DNA of 64,000 bases, taken from NCBI GenBank assembly GCA_026874595.1, contig CM049306.1:74769642-74833641 (forward strand), read 5' to 3'. Each line of letters opens with the position of its first letter. The first letter of the stretch is position 1. The stretch comes from Sipunculus nudus (lineage: Eukaryota > Annelida > Sipuncula > Golfingiida > Sipunculidae). The notes beneath the pieces are model-generated. The model ran no database searches and was not told the origin of the DNA. It saw nothing but the letters and a program-made list of their open reading frames with translations. Of this stretch, positions 44,001 through 48,020 are shown piece by piece. The position numbers and the translations under genes were made by a program.

Positions 44001-45958
44001 ATTTTATTACAAGTTTCTGAAATAATAAAGATTGCAAAATATATTAAACATAAAACACAATGCAAGGCTTTATAAAGAATTTCAATGAATATTTTGTTGG
44101 TCATATATTTTGAATAATGTTATAAATTTGATCATGTTCTCTTACACAAAATGAGTTAACCTTAGTTAACTCCTTGATCCTGAAGTATGTCTTTAAATAT
44201 TTGTATTAAACTTTTTACCCTACAATAACTACACTAGAAAACAATATTTAATTTACAGCCTGACTGATAAAAATTTAAGTTGTAATGGAAAATGAAGTGA
44301 AAATTATGAAGATAATAAAACAATCTGGTATTGCTCTAATAGACCTAATTATTTAAAAAAAACAATGATCAAACAAAAAAACTTGGAAATGATATGGAAA
44401 TATAAGGGTAAAGTTACTGTAGATTCAGATAATATCGTGGTCTTAAAATTTCATGGTTTTTGTACAAAACGCATATCGTGGGGTATTTGAATTCGTGGAA
44501 AGACAAAGAAAACTTTAGAAAATTATGGTTATTAATACCTCCATGTGCGCAAGGAAGACGAGCCTGATGTACACAGGTGGTTTGGCGCAGATGCTTATCG
44601 CACTGTGTGCCTGCACCGCGGTCAATCAGGTCAGTGTTGAACAAACATGCTCCGCCCGACCCGAGCCTAACAAAGAATTAATCAGCCGTGACCAACACGT
44701 GCCTGGCGATACATCGGCTGTTAGTTGTAACACCCGATACATCGGCTATCAGTTATAACACCCGATCACACAACGTTAACAGAAAACGTAAATCATCACT
44801 TGACCGGAGGAAAAAAATAAACGGGACCGTCCACATAAAGGTTTTTAACTTTTTTTTATCTAGGCGCTAGTCACATGTGGTGCCTGTAAATCCCTGACGG
44901 GGCGGTGAGGCAAGACACGGTTCCTTCGTCATTAATCATGTCAGCTATATTTGGAGATTATAAAGAAATAATTTGCCTAATAGTATTCAGTGGCGCTTAC
45001 TTACGCTAACATATATATGTACCACTATCGGCAATATTCGGAAAAAGTACCGCCTTATTCGGAATAAGTGCTCTTTCGCGTCCCGCGGTAATCGCGGTAA
45101 TGCAAATGAGTTTACAAGGCCCTTGTCTTTTAGACCAATAGGTAGCGCAAGTCTCGTTTATTATCTATTGATAGAAGGTTGAAAAGGCCGGTTCCGAAAA
45201 AGCCGTGCCTCGGTAGCTATGGTTACGAACATTGGAACTTGTGTACCGTTCTTGGCATGTCAGAACTACCGCTTTGCTCGACAGAAATGTATATATATAT
45301 AGTATTGTTCTTGAATTTTTCATCCGAAATGCTGATAAGAGGAAATTCCGTTTTCAGTTTAAATTATACTTTGATATTGTTTTATTGTAAAGATATCAGG
45401 GGGCCGTGTTCGTACGATATTAGGGGAAATAATTTAATTGACAAAAGAATATTTATAAATCCCGTATTTTTATAGTCATAATTTACGAAAAGCAATTCAG
45501 TGCATTTAATGATTGTATCAAAAACAATCATAAAAAAGTAATAAACAATTTTTGTATCTTTATTGAAAATTCAGCCAGCGTAACAATTATAAATATATAA
45601 GTCGACCACCAGCTTCCGTTGAGATACCGTATATCCCCTGACCGTGTGATTTTTTTATCGTTGGAATCATGAATTCGTGGATTATCTTGATCCACGAAAA
45701 CCACGAAAATAAAATCCCAACTAATATTTATGAATCTACAGTATATCAGGGTGGAATTTTATATCTTATTTTTAAGTGATAGCGTCACAGGTAGACATGT
45801 ACATTATGTTGTCATTTTACACACCCGACAGCCCTCTGAATTCCGTGAACCATTTCATTTTCTTCTATTTCATTGCGTAGTTCTGTGAGTTCTCTGGCCA
45901 GCTCATTCTCCAACTGTTGGACCTTTTCTGTCCCACACACTGTGTACAGGTCACCCAT
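1984..45958 (-). CDS. CCDC162: CCDC162-like large coiled-coil protein gene, 35 coding exons, 3' end outside window
   Basis: This host gene was reconstructed by reading exons flanked by AG acceptors and GT donors on the minus strand. All 35 exons join in compatible phase from ATG 45958 to 1984, giving about 1,604 codons. The N-terminal ~210 residues (exons 1-4) carry a charged coiled-coil start (EKVQQLENELARELTEL), a central stretch with WKRFCEH, and a helical end (MQEYNDALQRAQRLSAARES, then LIYLRWLICHFHS). I recognise this as the DUF4549-type N-terminus of CCDC162. Residues 232-304 hold a proline-rich low-complexity linker. The remaining ~1,300 residues are mostly helical and charged, with no enzyme motif and no signal peptide or membrane segment. 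A cytoplasmic or ciliary scaffold role is only a guess. The family call rests on remembered similarity; the exon structure is read directly. Confidence 0.62.
2194..2383 (-). CDS. Exon 34, residues 1521-1584
   Basis: This 190-base exon encodes ILHASAGMDQPKKFVRSSNF, then MKFFKDITLENGREYDPLGE and VDLKKYDLYAMSTY. The acceptor aggttccag was chosen because two others nearby (at gttttag and ctgcag) break the frame with exon 33. It ends in phase 0. Confidence 0.8.
3178..3329 (-). CDS. Exon 33, residues 1471-1521
   Basis: This 152-base exon encodes AITECMHFALHELSDAQKPA and LNVPEPLAPSDIRAAELYPF. Acceptor cacaatag and donor gtaaag. It ends in phase 2. Confidence 0.86.
3930..4108 (-). CDS. Exon 32, residues 1411-1470
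   Basis: This 179-base exon encodes ADLRDIQKQIDNLQDPQDPE and VAQFLSMRRDVMFLEFEAAI followed by RHCMRDTYLHTGNQPAYS. Acceptor acattag and donor gtgagt. It ends in phase 0. Confidence 0.88.
4808..5088 (-). CDS. Exon 31, largest exon, residues 1317-1411
   Basis: This 281-base exon encodes KKVFNIWFIPDYHEILIMFK, then CVHIVAALHDIVQYLCAHAR and RLGSRKMEFVSADWGGAEGI. The alternating hydrophobic and charged pattern looks like a folded domain that I do not recognise. It ends in phase 1. Confidence 0.89.
5262..5855. mobile_element. Nonautonomous hAT-like element, 594 bp, with TSD taatatat
   Basis: The left end reads CAGTGATGTAGTCGAGTCC and the right end is ...GGACTCAAATCCTACAACCCTG, which are imperfect terminal inverted repeats. 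A perfect 8-bp target duplication, taatatat, flanks it at 5254-5261 and 5856-5863. The left subterminal part is rich in 'aagtccaagtcc' repeats. The interior carries the dispersed purine-rich module (5430-5815). No transposase is present. The 8-bp TSD and CAG termini fit hAT. Confidence 0.85.
5430..5815. repeat. Dispersed module copy 2, carried inside a hAT element
   Basis: The block order is the same as in the 1075-1460 copy: 'gcaaatttgtgga', the 'gatgtctccac' blocks, 'cagacagacactccaaaacc' and 'acccaaatcaatgcc'. Here it forms the cargo of the 5262-5855 hAT. Confidence 0.8.
6175..6255 (-). CDS. Exon 30, residues 1290-1317
   Basis: This 81-base exon encodes DTYFRRMQPSEKKTEMDDVE and GLQPDA, an acidic linker. 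Acceptor atttcag and donor gtgaag. Phase 2 is carried through. Confidence 0.84.
6759..6881 (-). CDS. Exon 29, residues 1249-1290
   Basis: This 123-base exon encodes RLLTEYCMALNMRLTQYSIR and GQLLAYYNSILGLLQDFPSV. Acceptor cttacag and donor gtctgt. It ends in phase 2. Confidence 0.86.
7805..7902 (-). CDS. Exon 28, residues 1217-1249
   Basis: This 98-base exon encodes TPSRDLMLNEFVTKKSSMGT and ILRNPDEMEKLK. Acceptor gtaccag and donor gtcagt. It ends in phase 2. Confidence 0.85.
8283..8493 (-). CDS. Exon 27, Ser/Thr-rich linker, residues 1146-1216
   Basis: This 211-base exon encodes VKCTIKDTFVGITSGRPSSP, then a Ser/Thr/Lys-rich linker. It ends SQMASEAFVSLQLEK before donor gtgggc. The start uses acceptor caacccaag, chosen by phase; it is the least certain boundary of the gene. 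Confidence 0.75.
9131..9264 (-). CDS. Exon 26, residues 1102-1146
   Basis: This 134-base exon encodes LLRPGGVESFHVVLMCQVVH and NALISAVQQVNACQPVKETD. Two overlapping donors exist two bases apart; gtaaga was chosen because it keeps the frame into exon 27. Confidence 0.83.
9411..10130. mobile_element. Noncoding interspersed element with internal 326-bp duplication
   Basis: The left end has aactagacat, a small hairpin (TGGTACC/GGTGCCA) and agtatccctagacaa. The right end has aaaacatagtatcccc and a hairpin closing in tctggggatac. Inside, a block running from 'gaaaggtcatgacccc' to 'ctaagatcttnggtca' is present twice with a 326-bp offset (cctaaccc at 9575 and 9901). The second copy holds GGTGGCGCCACC. 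Its end architecture matches the 41.5-kb element, so the two are probably relatives. No protein. Confidence 0.65.
10140..11039. other. AT-rich intron sequence, no feature seen
   Basis: Long intron between exons 26 and 25, composed of A/T-rich sequence with no coding frame or clear repeat structure. Confidence 0.5.
11040..11133 (-). CDS. Exon 25, residues 1070-1101
   Basis: This 94-base exon encodes FSPSNLYLAIHELDEGHVGR and FTFRNRDGLLH. Acceptor ttctccag and donor gtatgt. It ends in phase 0. Confidence 0.86.
11805..11975. repeat. Dispersed module copy 3 (partial)
   Basis: Only the right half of the module is present, from 'agacagacactccaaaacc' to 'aaacccaaatcaatgtcccc'. It lies within the intron between exons 25 and 24. 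Confidence 0.75.
12049..12222. mobile_element. Possible short TIR element (MITE-like)
   Basis: The ends tacagtaaaacc and ...ttttacggta are inverted to each other, with inward-facing 'gaccacc' and 'ggtggtc' blocks. A poly-T run lies inside. It is about 170 bp, noncoding, with a TA-type border. Diverged, so moderate confidence. Confidence 0.4.
12342..12496 (-). CDS. Exon 24, residues 1019-1070
   Basis: This 155-base exon encodes IYKKQAVSLGYDECHLFLRF and VQFEFANFKNDAGKPPPVFI. Acceptor tttcag and donor gtaagt. It ends in phase 2. Confidence 0.87.
12879..12938 (-). CDS. Exon 23, residues 999-1018
   Basis: A 60-base micro-exon-like segment encodes VLAARYDLMYAAWETEILSK. Acceptor attccag and donor gtgagc. 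In phase 0, so it could be skipped without a frameshift. Confidence 0.83.
13255..13690. repeat. Dispersed module copy 4, next to a splice donor
   Basis: A full-length copy of the purine-rich module. It includes a short (gaca)n run (acagacagacagacagac), 'cactccaaaacc' and 'acccaaatcaatgtcc'. It ends about 20 bases from the exon 22 donor. Confidence 0.78.
13713..13859 (-). CDS. Exon 22, residues 950-998
   Basis: This 147-base exon encodes LFADIYADDPAIMSDLATYM, then a Gln/Lys-rich helix (EEQQSSKKTQKQKQEAVVG). A dispersed repeat ends about 20 bases beyond its donor. In phase 0. Confidence 0.87.
13966..14250 (-). repeat. SINE copy A, 5'-truncated, minus orientation
   Basis: Starting from a poly-T (minus-strand A tail), it matches the SINE at 54506-54891 through 'ggtggaggtaaccgcctcc', 'cagtttcggactacgtcac', 'ctctcattttatatccagg' and 'tgcacctgcgggccctggg'. 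Similarity fades near 14250, so the tRNA-like head is missing. Confidence 0.8.
14934..15071 (-). CDS. Exon 21, residues 904-949
   Basis: This 138-base exon encodes a clear heptad-like helix, ELHHAHKPETVTEMLLLEKK followed by LLETALSEWSKMEKM. Acceptor gatgacag and donor gtaagt. In phase 0. Confidence 0.87.
15140..16053. mobile_element. Nonautonomous hAT-like element, 914 bp
   Basis: The left end CAGTGATGTAAGACTCCAG and the right end ...GGACTCGACTACATGACTG are inverted repeats of the type seen at 5262-5855 and 25112-28334. Both subterminal parts are rich in 'gacttgga' and 'ggactcgg' motifs. The possible 8-bp target repeats (atgaattg and attaaatg) are decayed. The interior holds the three-unit gacctcattaaatatg module. 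No transposase. Confidence 0.75.
15385..15795. repeat. Three-unit ~140-bp module, copy 1
   Basis: Three related blocks near 15395, 15520 and 15660 each read like 'gtgacctctgacctcattaaatatg'. They are followed by a tail, 'gagtttcgtgaaactccatc' and 'agccccggtaagttatca'. The same three blocks and tail occur at 26380-26760 and 54140-54970, so it is a defined module. Confidence 0.78.
16664..16754 (-). CDS. Exon 20, residues 873-903
   Basis: This 91-base exon encodes SALRNVYMLEFHPSLAVASR and LPAALKHAYW. Acceptor cattgaag is weak, but the phase and donor gtaagt fit. It ends in phase 0. Confidence 0.83.
16881..17275 (-). repeat. SINE copy B, nearly full length, minus orientation
   Basis: Poly-A/T end at 16881, then 'gaggtaactgcctcc', 'tgtgggtcctgggtgtgtaa', 'ccattgctgggtcata' and, at the far end, a decayed tRNA-like head with 'gggtttgagtcctgtgctc' (B-box region) and 'tctctagaccaca'. 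It is more diverged than copy C. Confidence 0.78.
17276..18828. other. AT-rich intron sequence, no feature seen
   Basis: Remainder of the intron between exons 20 and 19. It is rich in A and T with short low-complexity runs; no exon, TIR or tandem array was found. Confidence 0.5.
18829..18938 (-). CDS. Exon 19, residues 837-873
   Basis: This 110-base exon encodes IEEEREYVTKVAKDGDKMFG and LPYQLIAKQPVSINMSK. Acceptor tttttag and donor gtaagt. It ends in phase 2. Confidence 0.87.
19031..19402 (-). repeat. SINE copy C, full length, minus orientation
   Basis: It runs from a T-rich end through 'gctggaggtaagg', 'ctcattttatatcctgg', 'cacctgtgggccctgggtgt' and 'actcatttgtgagtgaaaca' to a tRNA-like head, 'gatctgaactcatgatctgc' and 'tactctacccctagaccac'. 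It matches the 54.5-kb SINE over its whole length. Confidence 0.82.
19489..20000. repeat. 22-bp minisatellite with 110-bp higher-order repeat
   Basis: About 20 units of 'cagaacagggtggtaaaccctt' and variants. Five variant units (including 'ttagaggagggaggt') recur as a block of about 110 bp, repeated from about 19570. It lies in the intron between exons 19 and 18. No coding potential. Confidence 0.88.
20673..20873 (-). CDS. Exon 18, residues 770-836
   Basis: This 201-base exon encodes VLDCYLEAYQHVFDRDEKRL, then VITNVMFKRPRLDFAAPYFI and LRQHADLVKTILDNQ. It is one of the best-ordered parts of the protein and probably helical. In phase 0. Confidence 0.89.
21364..21486 (-). CDS. Exon 17, residues 729-769
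   Basis: This 123-base exon encodes DTSTSAGDFDIPSYAHQEID and RFAVLLDLWTNEAAYLECKR. Acceptor cttcttcag and donor gtaggt. In phase 0 at both ends. Confidence 0.87.
22149..22257 (-). CDS. Exon 16, residues 692-728
   Basis: This 109-base exon encodes EMEKDLLLIGTHYIEKDRDL and TASGIFRSESAKRKR. Acceptor atcaacag and donor gtaagt. It ends in phase 0. Confidence 0.87.
22828..22965 (-). CDS. Exon 15, residues 646-692
   Basis: This 138-base exon is the first after the DIRS-bearing intron; its acceptor attttcag lies only about 90 bases from the left DIRS end. It encodes ISETDFMEFSEVENHDDFYT and, near its end, QDQRGYYIIYDKAEQDL. The phase from exon 14 is preserved. Confidence 0.88.
23058..23264. repeat. 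Left inverted terminal repeat of the DIRS element
   Basis: It starts near aaaccccccc and includes 'gtgagcttttctgtattaat', 'gtttatacgccagagtaagc' and 'cgttcccgtgtatctaggtc'. The inner ~150 bases are nearly identical, in inverse, to the right end. The outermost ~50 bases differ from the right end, as expected when the internal complementary region templates the two ends separately. Confidence 0.9.
23310..23425. repeat. Internal complementary region of the DIRS element
   Basis: The first half (aaagctcacaacagttta through gagggaatggggggg) is the reverse complement of the left terminus. The second half (ttttattacgtaaa through gtttctgtattaatgag) is complementary to the right terminus. The junction ggggggg/ttttatta joins the two ends exactly, as in the circular-intermediate model for DIRS replication. 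A few bases are lost against the left end (tttactaaca instead of tttactgttaca). Confidence 0.9.
23474..24620 (-). pseudogene. DIRS tyrosine recombinase (YR), frameshifted
   Basis: The N-terminal part includes LDHIYDSRWRLFTEWASSRG and the first catalytic arginine in LALASAGRRSELHAL. The frame then breaks at a G run on the minus strand (poly-C at about 23879-23894). The C-terminal part continues in another frame with LEQLHIKAHDIQALSTSLG and SPSTFIRFYLKDV, which hold the H-x-x-R and Tyr boxes. The second arginine appears as Gln (HDIQ). The protein would normally cut and join the circular DNA intermediate. Frameshift and substitution point to inactivity. Confidence 0.85.
24600..25103 (-). pseudogene. 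RNase H C-terminus and linker of DIRS pol, 3' of the hAT insertion
   Basis: Directly after the hAT target duplication the minus strand reads ASHLPGVSNILADALSRR, the conserved end of DIRS RNase H. A linker follows with FARLGRPEFDLFDFP-like sequence in scattered frames. A run of about 12 G on the plus strand near 24930 accompanies a frame change. It belongs with the part at 28343-29760. Confidence 0.85.
25104..25111. repeat. Target-site duplication (left) of hAT in DIRS
   Basis: ccagagag, identical to 28335-28342. The 8-bp length is typical for hAT transposases. Confidence 0.93.
25128..25278. repeat. 33-bp minisatellite, left arm of hAT
   Basis: About 4.5 units of gaggccaaggccgagtccga + gtcaccnccntgc, GC-rich against an AT-rich genome. 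On the minus strand each unit starts GGTGAC, which puts a stop in the RNase H frame. The unit length is a multiple of three, so one frame per strand stays open (plus-strand SEAKAESESPP repeats); this is a compositional artefact. Confidence 0.88.
26380..26760. repeat. Three-unit ~140-bp module, copy 2, inside hAT
   Basis: Three blocks near 26388, 26523 and 26660 ('gtgacctctttgatatgcg', 'gctgacctcactgattatgg', 'gtgacctctgaccttattaa') match the modules at 15385 and 54140 in order and spacing. Confidence 0.75.
27484..27600 (+). promoter_or_regulatory. Promoter-like cluster inside hAT cargo (tentative)
   Basis: Within ~120 bases there are ATTGG (reverse CCAAT), cgccaatca, the octamer ATGCAAAT at 27556-27563 and CCATATATGG (a perfect CArG-type box that also resembles TATA) at 27586-27595. 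The order CCAAT-octamer-TATA resembles metazoan histone or Pol II small-gene promoters. No following gene is recognisable. Confidence 0.3.
28195..28325. repeat. 33-bp minisatellite, right arm of hAT
   Basis: Units such as gaggccgagtccgagtcatg and ccttccgaggccaaggccaa run to the right terminus and mirror the left array in composition. Confidence 0.85.
28335..28342. repeat. Target-site duplication (right) of hAT in DIRS
   Basis: ccagagag, identical to 25104-25111. Confidence 0.93.
28343..29760 (-). pseudogene. DIRS reverse transcriptase / RNase H, frameshifted and split
   Basis: RT starts with FYSRLFLVPKPHGRWRPIID in one frame and shifts near 29350. It continues in a second frame with WAFKINLTDAYFHVPIHPS, LPFGINVAPWIFT and the catalytic LPYLDDWLVHA. 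RNase H follows with TIYTDASLLGWGAH, shifts near 28560, and goes on with LLHINILELRAVRRAI and DNTTVVAYINRQGDTRS. A single-base shift in a T run near 28360 precedes the hAT insertion. The catalytic Asp/Glu residues remain readable, but at least three shifts and the insert make it a pseudogene. Confidence 0.9.
29697..31676 (-). pseudogene. DIRS gag-like protein, frameshifted
   Basis: The start at 31676 (MPTMENPTYCVSCGSV) leads into a cysteine-rich zinc-binding region with CVSC, CFRC and CFYC pairs (residues ~10-50), then a Pro/Ser-rich region. This frame stops at 30663. The C-terminal half continues from about 30527 to 29697 in another frame (including HLSDLEGLGRQVAGMVNDLQ) and ends in a basic tail (RGRSSKRGSTKK). 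It overlaps the start of the RT frame by about 60-240 bases, as in other DIRS elements. A capsid-like RNA-binding role is inferred. Confidence 0.8.
31783..31962. repeat. Right inverted terminal repeat of the DIRS element
   Basis: Inverse copy of 23108-23264 with few differences, ending attatgtttacgtaataaaac. It lies just upstream of the gag-like start, so it is probably the element's promoter end. Confidence 0.9.
32376..32474 (-). CDS. Exon 14, glycine-containing linker, residues 613-646
   Basis: This 99-base exon encodes SVVDGSIGAGGGLGSHQYMH and a short tail. Its donor (gtacct) opens the 9.4-kb intron that contains the DIRS element. It ends in phase 2. Confidence 0.84.
33058..33155 (-). CDS. 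Exon 13, residues 581-613
   Basis: This 98-base exon encodes CLSLLNYFRSIQRTLTINDG and SQESDKVRRT. Acceptor ctcctacag and donor gtatgt. It ends in phase 2. Confidence 0.86.
33668..33774 (-). CDS. Exon 12, residues 545-580
   Basis: This 107-base exon encodes LDEGEQDNTDSASIQGAFQS and FLQLRHLRIRDLQRT. Acceptor cttccag and donor gtgagt. It ends in phase 0. Confidence 0.86.
34382..34527 (-). CDS. Exon 11, charged linker, residues 496-545
   Basis: This 146-base exon encodes a highly charged, probably disordered stretch (EEGNEAALEEFDEKDADKVN) followed by a basic Ser/Arg-rich part (SRASRAQSSRKRKDS) that could be a nuclear-localisation-like patch. It ends in phase 1. Confidence 0.86.
34994..35136 (-). 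CDS. Exon 10, residues 449-496
   Basis: This 143-base exon encodes KVQDALREHAAAVRDPYPTQ, then VTSNRTQYHTGAIWKRIF. Acceptor ttaacag and donor gtatgt. It ends in phase 2. Confidence 0.87.
35218..35368. repeat. Near-perfect palindrome, ~70-bp arms, 7-base spacer
   Basis: Left arm from acttaaatcaaactgcagg to gtgtagtttgatt, spacer gacttaa (35291-35297), then the exact inverse back to cctgcagtttgattttaagt. Only one base (a missing A near the outer end) differs. It would fold as a single long hairpin in the intron between exons 10 and 9. Confidence 0.93.
35982..36176 (-). CDS. Exon 9, residues 384-448
   Basis: This 195-base exon (acceptor ttttag, donor gtgagc) encodes VGQENWGADSSIHALLQDSN, then a charged helix with LKAEKDLHLEQKMVELRTRK. 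It is in phase 0 at both ends. Confidence 0.87.
36972..37097 (-). CDS. Exon 8, residues 342-383, with a duplicated acceptor region
   Basis: This 126-base exon encodes DVQTMSSSVDEMELYAAVNR then RFRQLFSRQEHMKTFKTYDR. Its 3' splice site (acctccag/GATGTGCAG) and first ~25 exon bases lie inside the first copy of a 62-bp tandem array that continues upstream into the intron, so several decoy acceptors precede it. It starts and ends in phase 0. Confidence 0.85.
37080..37560. repeat. 62-bp tandem array derived from an exon-intron junction
   Basis: Eight copies of a unit containing catggtctgtacatcctgg + aggtcatcaagtac. The first copy contains the real exon 8 acceptor and the first ~25 coding bases. 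The other seven are intronic copies, most of which keep the AG dinucleotide. Confidence 0.92.
37959..38071 (-). CDS. Exon 7, residues 304-341
   Basis: This 113-base exon (acceptor ttaaacag, donor gtatgt) encodes GGGIASDERSQGLPLTYNDL and HLKSHLNFLVNLYNIPV. It ends in phase 0. Confidence 0.85.
38697..38913 (-). CDS. Exon 6, proline-rich linker, residues 232-304
   Basis: This 217-base exon encodes a low-complexity linker rich in Ser, Thr, Ala and Pro, including SLSAGMTPPPAPPPPVNPV, and ends with an alanine run. It is probably disordered. It ends in phase 1, and the next exon supplies the two missing bases. Confidence 0.85.
39515..39580 (-). CDS. Exon 5, residues 210-231
   Basis: A small 66-base in-phase exon between acceptor ttttcag and donor gtaagt. 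It encodes VLQWMPVSHKKVITPSAREI plus KE. It starts and ends in phase 0. Confidence 0.85.
40027..40210 (-). CDS. CCDC162: Exon 4, residues 148-209
   Basis: This 184-base exon has acceptor attgtag and donor AAG/gtgagt. It encodes MQEYNDALQRAQRLSAARES and, after a short linker, LLIYLRWLICHFHSVKKFNQ. It closes the DUF4549-like region in phase 0. Confidence 0.88.
40290..40452. mobile_element. Possible decayed MITE
   Basis: Inverted ends: 'cagtgaaaactcacctgatg' on the left and 'gttagtgagatttgaatgta' on the right, with 'gaccaccccac' and 'gaaggtggtgatg' inward. Similar in style to 12049-12222. About 160 bp, noncoding. Confidence 0.4.
40824..40948 (-). CDS. CCDC162: Exon 3, residues 107-148
   Basis: This 125-base exon with acceptor tgcag and donor gtaagt encodes FFCDRIHQLVQCKHMHMLRW followed by KRFCEHTSTIE. 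The HMHMLRWKRFCEH segment is the most family-specific stretch I see. It ends in phase 2. Confidence 0.88.
41525..42985. mobile_element. Noncoding element with 279-bp dimeric tandem repeat
   Basis: Left end: aactagaatacg, a GTAGTCG/CGACTAC hairpin (loop acaag) and gtatccgcctaaatcagagt. Right end: aaaacatagtatccgc and an inverted copy, ctctgttttggcggacac. The interior has repeating ~140-bp halves arranged as a 279-bp dimer (atgtctgcag at 42201 and 42480), most halves with GGTGGCGCCACC. A GC-rich tail (42770-42950) is shared with 640-830. No protein of its own. Confidence 0.78.
43317..43733. mobile_element. Possible AT-rich MITE with CTAGTGGTA ends
   Basis: aactagtggtatgcc near 43320 is inverted against cctaccactagtt near 43730; inside are 'aattaatcaattaaattgat' and similar palindromic AT runs. 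About 415 bp, close to the exon 2 donor. Diverged, with no clear target duplication. Confidence 0.4.
43791..43974 (-). CDS. CCDC162: Exon 2, residues 45-106
   Basis: Acceptor attgtag and donor CAG/gtaagg flank a 184-base exon. It encodes SVPLPKGVDHFRQERKVVLD and then VQADAMWTEMDNTLK and IQGLPLLLHQ. Together with exons 1, 3 and 4 it makes the DUF4549-like region. It ends in phase 0. Confidence 0.88.
44417..45741. mobile_element. TIR element with TA target site, 1,325 bp, nonautonomous
   Basis: Ends CTGTAGATTCAGATAATAT and ...ATATTTATGAATCTACAG are inverted and flanked by TA on both sides (44415-44416 and 45742-45743). Subterminal 'tcgtgg' and 'cacga' motifs are also inverted. No transposase frame. 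The TA target suggests the Tc1/mariner superfamily. It lies in the intron between exons 1 and 2. A 30-bp direct duplication (cccgatacatcggct) sits at 44700-44765. Confidence 0.75.
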
Positions 45959-45969
45959 GGTGATAAGGT
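45825..45969 (-). CDS. CCDC162: Exon 1 (first coding): 5' UTR tail and residues 1-45
   Basis: A pyrimidine-rich acceptor (tctttttttcag) precedes an 11-base untranslated leader and ATG at 45958. The acceptor shows that at least one noncoding exon lies further upstream. The peptide starts MGDLYTVCGTEKVQQLENEL and continues as a charged helix. The exon ends in phase 2 at GTCGG before a gtgtgt donor, and this phase joins exactly to the next exon. In-frame sequence above the ATG is intron. Confidence 0.85.
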
Positions 45970-46213
45970 CTGAAAAAAGAAACCCAAAAGATGAGTGTTT
46001 TGAGATGCAAAACTTCTGAAGAAAGAAAAAGAAAATATAGTGTCTTGAGACAGAAAGCTTAATGTGAACCTTGATTATACTGATCAGGGCTTTCAATAGG
46101 ATGAAAATTTCAAGAGTCAGGTGTCCGTAAGAGATTTCGAGCATCAGAGATGCTAACCCCCACATTCCTGAAAGCCCTGACTGATGTTGGCTAAATAACC
46201 ATGATGGTTTCAT

Positions 46214-46744
46214 TTTAACCGTATTACGGTAACAAATTAGACAAATATAATGATGTGAAAGGTAGCTTCTAAGTTACAAAACCAGACTACCAGTGACTTA
46301 TCTTTAAAAGAATGGCATACCATTCAAAGCTGCTCATGCATACACATACACACACACACACACACAAAGGAAAAGGAGAAAGAGGTCAGAGGCCACAACC
46401 TCCACCAAGATTGTTATCAAAGTATACAGCAACACATGAAATATTTGTCAAGATTCTACAACAGTGTTACACCATTCACTGCTTAGCTCTATGACAAAGA
46501 CATCTGGGTGTTCACAGAGATAAAAGGAAATAGATGTATGTCACAATTGAAAGAAAACCTGAAATATTAAAAAAGCCTACAGGCCTAATGCGAACCTGTG
46601 CAAAGTTTGGGAGTATGAATGAAGGTTTATTTTTAAAATTTAAAATTGATCCTCTTATGTCCTGCATATCTACCTTCGTCATTATGATTTTAGCAAAATG
46701 GACGTTTCGGACCTGCATGTTTCGGACTAGGACATTTTAAAACT
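46214..46744. other. Upstream intron sequence with (CA)n
   Basis: Sequence upstream of the exon 1 acceptor. A short (ac)n run lies at about 46333-46366. No exon or other element was found. Confidence 0.5.
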
Positions 46745-48020
46745 AGGATGTATCAGTCAGGATATTTCAGATATGTTCTTTTTGCCAGGGAGGGTTACAC
46801 GGACAGATGAACAGACAGTTTGGCAGCATGGATCGGAGAAGAACATTTTTAAATGTTTTTTTAGCTTTTCCCCTATAAAATCTAAGAAAATGCCGTTATG
46901 CAAGAAATAAGCAAAATCCGATAGAATTTTTTAGATGAATTTTGCAAACAATTTGGTGATGCTAGCTCCTGCCATTTTTGGGATAGCTATGACGCACGTC
47001 GGATGAAGCCACACCATCACATAAGCTCACAGATTCATAAAAAAATGCAAACCAAGTTTTTTAAACAAATGAAAGATATAGTTCCACTAGTTCTTATCTG
47101 GGCATTCTGCATCTAGACAATGTGTCTAGACGTCTAGACACTAGACACACTGTCTAGACACCAGACAGAGCCAGGTCAGTTGCCCTGGTGATGTCTGGAC
47201 CTCACCTGGTTGAACTGAGTGACCTCTAGCCTTTTTCGATTGGCTACACTGCTTTTTTAAAGCTGCATTTACTCAATCTATTCTTATAAAACTGGCAGAA
47301 CCCTACCATAGAATAATTCTTGTAAAGTTTAAACCAATCAGCTTAACAGTTTCATCATTAAACAGTGAATAATCTTAAGGAGTCTACAATTACATTTTTA
47401 CTTGTAAAAACAGATCAATGTAGGTGGCGCCACCAATACATCAATTTCAGATAAGACTCATGTGATAAACATTTGCATTAAATTTGGTGATGACAGCTCC
47501 AGCTGTTTCTGAGATTTTAAGTTTAGTATGCTCTTTTGCACAGATGACTAGGTTAAACCGCCTGTAACTCAGCCAAAAATCACCGAACTGGAGCTATTCA
47601 AACAAATTTGCAAGAGATTTCTGTGAAATATTGGACAATTTCGCTGGACAGTTTCGGAGAAGAAGATTTTTATATCTTTCTTAACTTTTCCTGTTTAAAA
47701 TCTAAGAAAATCATTGAATCAAAACCATTTGAACAAATTTGAATTATCAACATCTAAGGATAATTCAAGTGTGAGATTACAGAATTTGACCCAGTGGTTT
47801 TTGAGAAGAAGATCTTTGAAGCCACTGAGCAGAAATGGGCTGCTATAACATTTGACTATATTCAGCTTCCTATAACACAGCCAAAAGTCACTGAACAGAG
47901 ACCAATTTGGAGCTGCTAGCTCAGACAGTTTCTGACTTACAGCCATGGATGGCAGACGGCCAGCCATAGACGGCGGACAGGGGAAGCCGCACCATTGAAT
48001 AAGCTCACAGGTTCGCTAAA
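46745..48020. repeat. Internally repeated noncoding block
   Basis: Two copies each of 'aaaatctaagaaaat' (46876, 47696) and of 'ataagctcacagnttc' (47021, 47997), with related 'gagaagaagat' blocks between. It includes a GGTGGCGCCACC palindrome near 47422 and a local cluster of gtctagaca repeats at 47110-47165. It is probably a decayed interspersed element with duplicated parts; the ends were not identified. Confidence 0.5.
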
